From NCBI RefSeq assembly GCF_009827595.1, contig NZ_WTYT01000003.1:124001-188000 (forward strand): DNA of 64,000 bases. Direction: 5' to 3'. Shown piece by piece: positions 48,192-55,550 of this stretch. The stretch is from Altericroceibacterium endophyticum. Lineage in GTDB: Bacteria; Pseudomonadota; Alphaproteobacteria; Sphingomonadales; Sphingomonadaceae. Under the pieces are notes generated by a model that saw nothing but the letters and a program-made list of their open reading frames with translations, was not told where the DNA came from and did no database searches. How positions within the stretch are numbered: the stretch's first letter is position 1; each line of letters begins with the position of its first letter. The position numbers and the translations under genes are program-made.

Positions 48192-48851
48192 CTATTCACC
48201 GTCGTGATGGATGGTCGGATCGGGGCCAATGCGGATCGTGGCAAGCACGGCGATGCACGAAAGGGCGCAGGCCAGCGCCACGGCCCACCCGCCAAACTGG
48301 CTGTAAGCCAGCGCCCCGGCCACTGCGCCGCTCGACAGGCCGAACCAGAGCGCCAGCAACCCACCGAAACCGGGCACCGTCTTGCCGCAGAGCCAATAGG
48401 CGAGACCCTGCCCGAAACGGACCAGCGCTCCGGTCATATAGGTGAGACCGAAGGGGCTGCCGCCATCGCGCTGAAAACTGTTGTTGAGCGCCCCCATCGC
48501 GAGCACCATGCAGCCGACCGAAAGCGCCACCGAACCGAGCGCATAGGCCAGCGCCCCGCCAAGCAGCAACGCAGTGACAAGGATCAGCACATTGCGCGTT
48601 TGCTGCATCCCGCTTTTCAGCGCCACCACACCGCCCGCCAGCACGCCGAGCACAAAGCCGCCAATCAGCAAGGCCGGAATGCGGGCCATATGCGTGTCCG
48701 TCACCAGATCCACCGCCAACCGCGTGGTATTGCCCGACATGAAGGAGACGAAATAGCCATTGGCAGAGAGAAACCCCACCCCATCCACAAAACCAGCCAA
48801 CCCCGCCAGCCCAATAGCCAGGCGGCGCTGCGAAGAAGAAAGACGTTGCAT
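48192..48851 (-). CDS. DUF1275/YoaK-family membrane protein
   Basis: A 219-residue protein with about six transmembrane helices and the family opening GLAGFVDGVGFLSANGYFVSFMSGNTTRLA, then GALNNSFQRDGGSPFGLTYMTGAL. The DUF1275 family is a predicted transporter of unknown substrate. It is convergent with the hemB operon. Confidence 0.88.
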   Translation of the reverse strand: MQRLSSSQRRLAIGLAGLAGFVDGVGFLSANGYFVSFMSGNTTRLAVDLVTDTHMARIPALLIGGFVLGVLAGGVVALKSGMQQTRNVLILVTALLLGGALAYALGSVALSVGCMVLAMGALNNSFQRDGGSPFGLTYMTGALVRFGQGLAYWLCGKTVPGFGGLLALWFGLSSGAVAGALAYSQFGGWAVALACALSCIAVLATIRIGPDPTIHHDGE

Positions 48852-49189
48852 GGCGGGCAGCTCTACTCCGCTAAGGCAGGAGGCTCAATCGGGGATTGGG
48901 GCTAGGGTTTTGGGAAGCGGATTCGGTGGTCAATTTCGAACGACATATATTGGGCCGTTAGCGGACATTCGAGCAAAACAATTGACGGGTCCGCAAGCCT
49001 TCACCCTTTGGTATGGCGGACGAAAAACGGGAGATCGCGTTTTGGTTGAAAACGGGTCGTGTCAGATGGTGTCGCGAATTCTCCTAAAGCGGCACAAGAC
49101 GTTCGATGATCTCTTTGCTTTCCTTCGCTTCGTGCGCAAACACCACCGCAAAGAGCTATGCTGGCGTGCGCACTCTTTGTGAGCAAAGC
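48852..49189. other. Gene-poor stretch left of the DUF3644 gene
   Basis: I find no convincing gene. One reading frame is open on the plus strand through most of it (LVENGSCQMVSRILLKRHKTFDD...) but has no family pattern and no ribosome-binding site. The composition is less GC-rich than its neighbours. Confidence 0.6.
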
Positions 49190-50383
49190 CTATAACTTGA
49201 AAGATTTTAGTTCTTGGAGCTGCTGCGCGTTGCCGCAAACGTTCACCAGCTTCTGCACCCACTGGTCCGAGAATGTGTAGTCGCCGTGGGCAGCATGGAA
49301 GATGCAGTAATCGCGATTTGTGTTCTCCGGCTGCGCGGCACCATTGCGTGGCCGCACCTCGAACATGCGCCACGCTTGCGTGTGGTTGTGCTGCGTGAAC
49401 GCCACTTCCGTTGCCTTGACTACTTTCTTCACGACGTCTCGGGGCTTATGTGGATAGAGATGGTCTGCCAGCTTGTGCTGGACCAGTACATTGCGAATAT
49501 CCTTGCCCTCAGCTGAGTCCGGCTGGACGAACTGGAAATGTGCGCGTGACTTCGTGACGGCATCTAGAGTGTAGACAACGCGGAACTGAAATTCCAAATC
49601 GGCGATATCTGTTTCGGACATACCTTCGCGCAGCCGGGCATCGATGGCATCTATCTCGCCCGGGATCTCATATTTGTTAAGGGTGGAAGCTTGGTCGAAA
49701 TTCAACTTCGTGAACTGAAGAGCGAAGGCGAGTTCGTTCGACAAGGTGAGTTGCGCGCCGAACAACTCGCACATACACTTGTCGAAGTTGAGGCAGCACG
49801 CCTGAAACAGGCCGAGCCACTTAGAGTCGGCACGGCCTAATAACTTATGCTCGACGTCGTCGCGCAACAGCTTTACCGCACGCAAATTGCCCTTAATACC
49901 CTTCGACAGAGGGCAATCGTGGCGCTCGACGATTTGGCTCAGAAGGATAGAACGACCATCCTTGCCGACGATCTTCACTCCTTTCCGCTCGTAATGCTCG
50001 TGCATCAAATAGGTCCACGCGACGTTTGCGAGCATCGTGAAGACTTCAGTCTTGAACCGCATTGACGGGCTGTTAAATACTTGGACGGCCAAGATCATCG
50101 CCTCGCGTGCCCGGACGAGCCGCTCGTCGTCAAACAGGTTCAAGCCTGTGTTGTGGTCGTAGGAACTTTTCCTGATCTGAAAGAACTCAACCTCGTCGTC
50201 GCTGGCTGCTGCGATCGCGGCGTCATTCTTTGTCTCAGTTATGCGCGCGCTGTTAATCGTCGCCTTACGGCCGACGTTGACGAGTGCTTGGATATCTTGG
50301 TTGCGCCACCCTTTGGCGAGTAGCGCCTTCACAATAGACTTCTCAGTCCCGGTCAGCGCACCCTCACGATTTCTGCTGGCCAT
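49190..50383 (-). CDS. DUF3644-family protein, putative HEPN-type RNase/defence protein
   Basis: A 397-residue protein. An N-terminal helix-turn-helix-like region (residues 11-50: TGTEKSIVKALLAKGWRNQD, GRKATINSARITE) precedes a DUF3644 core at about 90-270 (AREAMILAVQVFNSPSMRFKTEVFTMLANVAWTYLMHEHY). The core contains R174-DDVE-H179, an RX4H motif of the kind used by HEPN ribonucleases. A C-terminal beta-rich region follows (about 290-397). DUF3644 genes occur sporadically in genomic islands. The gene is less GC-rich than neighbours and stands alone, flanked by gene-poor DNA. The toxin or defence role is inferred from the motif and context. Confidence 0.7.
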   Translation of the reverse strand: MASRNREGALTGTEKSIVKALLAKGWRNQDIQALVNVGRKATINSARITETKNDAAIAAASDDEVEFFQIRKSSYDHNTGLNLFDDERLVRAREAMILAVQVFNSPSMRFKTEVFTMLANVAWTYLMHEHYERKGVKIVGKDGRSILLSQIVERHDCPLSKGIKGNLRAVKLLRDDVEHKLLGRADSKWLGLFQACCLNFDKCMCELFGAQLTLSNELAFALQFTKLNFDQASTLNKYEIPGEIDAIDARLREGMSETDIADLEFQFRVVYTLDAVTKSRAHFQFVQPDSAEGKDIRNVLVQHKLADHLYPHKPRDVVKKVVKATEVAFTQHNHTQAWRMFEVRPRNGAAQPENTNRDYCIFHAAHGDYTFSDQWVQKLVNVCGNAQQLQELKSFKL

Positions 50384-50891
50384 CTAAATTTTTCTCCCCC
50401 TACGCGCTTTAATGATTCCATTTTCTGGGCGGCCGGGCAACAGAGGTTAAATTACCAACTCAAATAGTTGCACTAAGCATTCGAGACGGGGGAAGGCGAG
50501 TTGCGTAAACTCAAGCGTGTGACCGCTTAGGTTGAACGCATTTTGTGACGGATTCACCGTCTTGTCTTTAGTTCAACCACGGGACGAAGCAGCAGTCGAG
50601 ATTTCAGACGAACTTGGCATTAACGCTCTCTAGACAGACGTCAGTTCGTTGGAGCGTGTTTCGGTACGCAGAACGGCCACAAAAAGGGCGAGCAACTGTC
50701 GCGCTTAATCTCATGAATTAATGTCGGCTTGAGACAATTCTCAATCCCAAAGCCGACGTTCTGGCTCGTCCAACAATTCGACCACGACACACCCCCTCTT
50801 TTTATGTCCGTTTTTGGTCGCTCGATTTAGAAGACGGAATGACCGAAATGCGGGAGCAAATGCGCCATGGCATTGCAAACCTCAGCCAACC
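50384..50891. other. Gene-free region between the DUF3644 and ligase genes
   Basis: Five hundred bases with no supported gene, AT-richer than the rest. One imperfect hairpin at about 50723-50757 (GTCGGCTT...AAGCCGAC with an inner GAGA/TCTC) is visible. It may be the remnant or regulatory flank of the accessory insertion; no repeat ends or integrase were seen. Confidence 0.55.
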
Positions 50892-52487
50892 TCAATCCCG
50901 CACCATCGCTCTTAAAGTGTCAATCCGGTCCGCTTCATGGACGGGCTTGTTTTTGCGGATGCGGTGGATGCGGGGGAAGCGCATGGCGAGGCCGGACTTG
51001 TGGCGTTTGCTCAGGTGCACGGAATCAAAGGCGACTTCGAAGGTGAGGCTCTTGTCGGTCTCGCGCACCGGGCCGAAGCGGTTGATGGTGTGCTGGCGGA
51101 CATGTTTGTCGAGGAATTTCAATTCCTCATCGGTGAAGCCCGAATAGGCCTTGCCCACCGGAAGCAGCTCTGCGCCCTGGTCGGGGTCGCCATCCCAGCA
51201 GCCGAATGTATAGTCCGAATAGAAGCTGGAGCGTTTGCCGCTGCCGCGCTGGGCATACATCAGCACGCAGTCGATCAGCAGCGGATCGCGTTTCCACTTA
51301 TACCACAGGCCGGTTTTGCGCCCCGCGACATAGGGGGAATCGCGGCGTTTGAGCATCAGCCCTTCAATCGCATCGGCGCGGGTGCCTTCGCGGATCTGCG
51401 CCAGATGGGCAAAATCGCGTGCCTCAACGATCTGGGAGAGATCAAAGCGGGGCGCGGGCAGGCGGGGCAGAAAAGATTCCAGTCTTTGCCGCCGCTGCTC
51501 CCACGGGAGGCTTCGCAAATCCTCTCCCTCCAGACTCAGCGCATCATAGAGCCGGACAAAGGCGGGCAATTCGCTCAGCATCTTTTTGCTGACCGTTTTG
51601 CGCCCGAGGCGCTGTTGCAATGCGTTGAAACTGGCCGCGCCGCCGGCCTCTCCGCCCTGATGCTGGCCCTGCACCAGCAATTCACCATCGAGCACGGCGG
51701 GAATCGTCAGCGCTTCGGCCATTTCGGGGAAAGTGGCGGTGATATCATCGCCCGACCGCGAATAGAGCCGGGTCTCGCCGCCTGCATGGACCAGTTGCAC
51801 GCGAATCCCGTCCCATTTCCATTCGGCCACATAATCCGCAAGATCGACCGTGCCATCCTCCAGCGGATGGGCCAGCATGAAGGGGCGGAACAGCGGCATG
51901 TTTTCGGTATCGGGCGGGGCCTTTCCATGGGCAGCCCAGTCGAACAATTCGCTGTAGGGCGGCGCGATTCCGTGCCAATATTCCTCAACATCATCGACCG
52001 ACACGCCAAAACTCTGCGCAAATGCCACTTTGCCAAGCCTTGCGGAAATGCCGATCCGCATGGCCCCGGTCGCGAGCTTGATGAGCGCATAGCGGCCGGA
52101 CACATCGAGCCGGTCAAGCAAGCGGGGCAGTTCGGTGACTACGCTGGTGCGGTTCATGGCCTGCAGCATGTCCACCGTTTCGGAAACAGAGGGCGGGGGA
52201 AGCGTTTCGCCCACTGGATTCGGCCACAGCAGGCTGGCGGTTTCTGCCGTATCACCCACGAAGTCGCGGTTGAGGGACCAGAGCACCGGGTCGACCCGCT
52301 CTTTCATCAGATTGCGGATGGTGCTGGCTTTGACCGCTTTGAAATCCAGCCCGTCGGTCAGCGCGGCAAGCGCCCAGCCACGGTCCGGGTCAGGGGTCTG
52401 GCGCAGATAATCTGCGATGAGCGCGAGCTTGGCATTGCGCGAGGATGTATAGACCAGCGCATCGAGGAGGGCGGCGAATTGCTGCAT
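50892..52487 (-). CDS. ATP-dependent DNA ligase (exonuclease-associated, cisplatin-response type)
   Basis: A 531-residue ligase. An N-terminal all-alpha DNA-binding domain (1-190) is followed by the nucleotidyltransferase domain with motif I E-W-K224-WDGIR carrying the adenylation lysine, and the OB-fold domain with motif V MLKRRDSPY...WYKWKRDPL. It seals DNA nicks with ATP, unlike NAD-dependent LigA. It lies 93 bases downstream of an MBL-fold exonuclease, the pairing found in a repair cluster that elsewhere also includes Lhr helicase and a Pnkp-like phosphoesterase, which are not here. Confidence 0.92.
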   Translation of the reverse strand: MQQFAALLDALVYTSSRNAKLALIADYLRQTPDPDRGWALAALTDGLDFKAVKASTIRNLMKERVDPVLWSLNRDFVGDTAETASLLWPNPVGETLPPPSVSETVDMLQAMNRTSVVTELPRLLDRLDVSGRYALIKLATGAMRIGISARLGKVAFAQSFGVSVDDVEEYWHGIAPPYSELFDWAAHGKAPPDTENMPLFRPFMLAHPLEDGTVDLADYVAEWKWDGIRVQLVHAGGETRLYSRSGDDITATFPEMAEALTIPAVLDGELLVQGQHQGGEAGGAASFNALQQRLGRKTVSKKMLSELPAFVRLYDALSLEGEDLRSLPWEQRRQRLESFLPRLPAPRFDLSQIVEARDFAHLAQIREGTRADAIEGLMLKRRDSPYVAGRKTGLWYKWKRDPLLIDCVLMYAQRGSGKRSSFYSDYTFGCWDGDPDQGAELLPVGKAYSGFTDEELKFLDKHVRQHTINRFGPVRETDKSLTFEVAFDSVHLSKRHKSGLAMRFPRIHRIRKNKPVHEADRIDTLRAMVRD

Positions 52488-52580
52488 CAGCGGAATGCTC
52501 CGGCAAACCCGCTCTTGGCAGGCCAGCGCAGGCGGGACTCTCGCGCCGGAGTGACGACAGGGAAGAGGCGGCGCATCGTG

Positions 52581-53630
52581 TCAGTCATCCTCATCATCCT
52601 CGTACCCCACCATGGAAAGCGCGCGGGCGCGCCGCTGATGAAGCTGGCACCAGCGCAAAAGCGCCTCTTCACGGCCATGGGTGATCCAGCTTTCCTGCGG
52701 GTTGACCTCTTCAATGGTGCGGGTCAGCTCGTTCCAGTCGGCATGGTCGGAAATGATCAGCGGCAATTCGACATTGCGCTGCCGCGCGCGCTGACGGACG
52801 CGCATCCAGCCGGAAGCCATGGCGGTGATCGGATCGGGCAGGCGGCGGCTCCAGCGATCATTCAGCGTGGAGGGCGGCGAGATAATGATGCTGCCGCGCA
52901 TTTCCTCCTTCGTATGATCGGCAACCAGTCGCAATTCGCCCAGATCGACACCGAATTCTTCATACAGCCGGCACATCTTCTCCATCGCGCCATGCAGATA
53001 GATCGGATCTGTATGGCCTGCGCGGCGCAATTCGGCGATGACCCGCTGCGCCTTGCCCAGTGCATAGGCGCCCACCAGTACGCAGGCTTCCGGATTGGCA
53101 TTCAGCCGCGCCAGCAATTTGGCCATTTCCTCTTCGATCGGGGGATGGGTAAACAGCGGCAGACCGAAAGTCGCCTCCGTGATGAAGATGTCGCAGGGAG
53201 TAACCTCAAATGGCGGGCAGGTGGGGTCGGGACGGCGCTTGTAATCGCCGGTAATGATCACCCGCTCGCCTGCATGTTCGAGCAATATCTGCGCCGATCC
53301 CAGCACATGGCCAGCGGGGATATAGCTGGCCTGAACGCCGCCGGGCAGCTTTGTCACTTCGCCATAGTGCACAGGCTGCGCGCCCTCGGCAGTGTTGTAG
53401 CGCAGTTTCATGATGGCCAGCGTTTCGGGCGTGGCTATGGTGGTCCCATGCCCGCCGCGCGCATGATCGGCATGGCCATGAGTGACCAAAGCCGTATCCA
53501 CCGCGCGAGAGGGATCGATCCAGCAATTGGCAGGCACGATATGGATCCCATGCGGTTCGGGCCGGATCCATGAAAATGCTGCGCTCATAGACAGGAAATG
53601 GCTGGATGGCCCAACCGGTTCCGCAGTCAT
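52581..53630 (-). CDS. Ligase-associated DNA exonuclease (metallo-beta-lactamase fold)
   Basis: A 349-residue MBL-fold nuclease with the motif HGHADH (H51, H53, D55, H56), a second-site ITGDY, and the beta-CASP-like region with SDHADWNEL. It processes ends for the downstream ligase. An ATG at 53588 (MSAAFSWIRPEP) is an equally good start, which is closer to the usual family beginning. Confidence 0.9.
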   Translation of the reverse strand: MTAEPVGPSSHFLSMSAAFSWIRPEPHGIHIVPANCWIDPSRAVDTALVTHGHADHARGGHGTTIATPETLAIMKLRYNTAEGAQPVHYGEVTKLPGGVQASYIPAGHVLGSAQILLEHAGERVIITGDYKRRPDPTCPPFEVTPCDIFITEATFGLPLFTHPPIEEEMAKLLARLNANPEACVLVGAYALGKAQRVIAELRRAGHTDPIYLHGAMEKMCRLYEEFGVDLGELRLVADHTKEEMRGSIIISPPSTLNDRWSRRLPDPITAMASGWMRVRQRARQRNVELPLIISDHADWNELTRTIEEVNPQESWITHGREEALLRWCQLHQRRARALSMVGYEDDEDD

Positions 53631-53669
53631 TGAGCGGCTTTATCCCTCGCTCGGTGTCAGCGGTCTGCG

Positions 53670-55445
53670 TTAATCGTCTGACTGCTGTGCTTCGTCCTTC
53701 GCTTCTTCTTGTGCCTGCCATGCGGCAATATCCGCATCGTAGCGCAGGATGCGGGTGTCGGGATCAATCACAAAATGGGTGTCTGGCTGCGGCAGGTCGA
53801 TATGTCCTGTGCCGCCGCTCATATCCACCACTTCAATCCGGTCTCCGATCTGCACTTCCACTGGCAGGATGAAAGGCATATCGGCACCGCTTTCCCAGCG
53901 CAGATCAAGCCGGGTGCCATTTTGCTGCGTCACCAGCCTGGGCAATTCTGCATGGCGGAAATACGCTTCCACGAACCAGCCCAGTTGCTTGCCGGTTACG
54001 TTTTCGAAGACCCGCTGGAAATCATTCGTATCGGCGAGGACCCAATCGAAATTGCCGGGGCGCGGATCGGCACGGCCATAGGTCAACTGCGTGGTCGCGG
54101 CGAGGAAAGCCTCATCACCCACATATTCGCGCAAAGTATGCAGAATCCAGGCACCTTTGTAATAGATATCGGCGCCCCAACCGGCTTCATCATCATTATA
54201 AAGCTCGCTGGAAATCTGTTTTTCGGGGGCCAGCGGAACCTTGCTGATGATTTTCTTGCGCAATTTCCACAGTTCGACGCGATAGGCCGTCTCCCCTTTG
54301 GCCCAGCGCAGAAAAAGCGGCTGCATATAGGTGCCAAAGCCTTCATGAAGCCACATATCGGCGGTGCTGGCATTGGTCAGCTGATTGGCAAACCATTCAT
54401 GGCTGAATTCATGCTGCATCAGCCAGTCATACCCTTCGGGCGACAGGATAAAGTCGTTGCCATAGGCATTGATGGTCTGATGCTCCATGCCCAGATGCGG
54501 GGTCTGGGCCAGGCCAACTTTCTCTGCGCTCCAGGGGTAGGGGCCGATAGTCGATTCAAAGAAGTCGAGAAAGAGCGTCATTTCTCCCAGCATCTTTTCA
54601 GCGCCTTCCCGGTCCCCTGGAAGATACCAGAATTTCAGCGGAATATCGTTGCCATAACGGCTGTGATAGGTCCGCTCGGCCAGCTCATAGGGGCCGATTT
54701 GCAGCGATACGCCATAGCCATTGGGCGCATGCGCGCGCCAGCGATAGGTGTTCCAGCCGTCAGCTTCCTGGACCGACTGCAAACGGCCATTGGCAGCGAC
54801 CACCAGCGGCGCGGGCACCGTGACTGAGAGGTCGAGCGTGGTCACGCGCTTGGATGGATGGTCAATACAGGGCCAGAACAGGTCACAGCCATTGGTCTGG
54901 ACCGCCGTGGCGATCCATGGCTGGCCATCCTCGGTCTCGTCCCAGACAAATCCTCCATCCCACGGCGCCTTGGGCGCGATCCGCGGCTTCCCGCCATAGG
55001 TGATGGTCAGCCGGGTTTCCTCGCCCGCGGCCAATGGCTCAGGCAGCATCAGGCTCAGCCGTCCGTCGTCATTGGCCCAGCTGGAGCGAGGCAAAGTCTG
55101 GCCATTGACGCTGATCGCATGGGTTTGGAGCCGGGGATCGAGATCGAAGCCCAGCTTGGTAAGCGGCGCAGTGGCGCGCACCGTATAATGCGCCGCGCCT
55201 TCAATCGTCTCCGTCGCCGGATCGACAGTCAGCGACAAAGCCAGATAGGGCGTTTCCATGGCTGCGCGCACCGGGTCGAGCGCCGCACCGCTGTCGGCAG
55301 TGTACTCGCTCAGCGGCGCCTGTTCGGCAATGGCGGGCGAGTCATCTGCAGCGGCCTGGGCGCTCATGCTCCAGCATGCGGCGGACAGGCTCAGAACGGC
55401 AAAGGCAAGCGGGCGGTGCAGCAGGGCAGAGGAGATAAGCATCAC
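53670..55445 (-). CDS. M1-family metallopeptidase
   Basis: A 591-residue exported zinc aminopeptidase. The signal peptide ends near SAQA (about residue 30). The M1 domain has the exopeptidase motif as GMEHQ at 319-323 (usually GAMEN), then the zinc motif HEFSH (H345, H349) and E368 in HEGFGTY. It probably clips peptides in the periplasm. The GAMEN variant suggests altered N-terminus recognition. An acidic tail (KDEAQQSDD) ends the protein. Confidence 0.9.
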   Translation of the reverse strand: MMLISSALLHRPLAFAVLSLSAACWSMSAQAAADDSPAIAEQAPLSEYTADSGAALDPVRAAMETPYLALSLTVDPATETIEGAAHYTVRATAPLTKLGFDLDPRLQTHAISVNGQTLPRSSWANDDGRLSLMLPEPLAAGEETRLTITYGGKPRIAPKAPWDGGFVWDETEDGQPWIATAVQTNGCDLFWPCIDHPSKRVTTLDLSVTVPAPLVVAANGRLQSVQEADGWNTYRWRAHAPNGYGVSLQIGPYELAERTYHSRYGNDIPLKFWYLPGDREGAEKMLGEMTLFLDFFESTIGPYPWSAEKVGLAQTPHLGMEHQTINAYGNDFILSPEGYDWLMQHEFSHEWFANQLTNASTADMWLHEGFGTYMQPLFLRWAKGETAYRVELWKLRKKIISKVPLAPEKQISSELYNDDEAGWGADIYYKGAWILHTLREYVGDEAFLAATTQLTYGRADPRPGNFDWVLADTNDFQRVFENVTGKQLGWFVEAYFRHAELPRLVTQQNGTRLDLRWESGADMPFILPVEVQIGDRIEVVDMSGGTGHIDLPQPDTHFVIDPDTRILRYDADIAAWQAQEEAKDEAQQSDD

Positions 55446-55490
55446 CCTCCTTGGTCGCAGATGAAACCTGTTGTCCAGTCGTAAAGCACT

Positions 55491-55530
55491 AAAAAACCAC
55501 CCGAAGCAGCCGTGCTTCGGGTGGTTTTGT
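55491..55530 (-). terminator. Strong terminator of clpA
   Basis: A perfect 16-bp stem, 55493-55508 with 55513-55528, and a GCCG loop. On the minus strand it is followed by TTTTTT, and it isolates clpA from the downstream M1 peptidase gene. Confidence 0.92.
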
Positions 55531-55550
55531 GAGTACCGGTTGAGGCAGGA

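Noticed and set aside
48760-49182. Possible 140-residue protein between DUF1275 and DUF3644
   Set aside because: Its first third is antisense to the DUF1275 gene, it has no ribosome-binding site, and no recognised pattern in the remainder.
50937-53573. An 878-codon open frame on the plus strand antisense to the ligase and exonuclease genes
   Set aside because: High-GC coding sequence often leaves a long open antisense frame. The minus-strand genes carry clear ligase and MBL motifs; this frame has none.
53709-54827. A 372-codon plus-strand open frame inside the M1 peptidase gene
   Set aside because: Antisense to a gene with an intact HEFSH zinc motif; no homology features.
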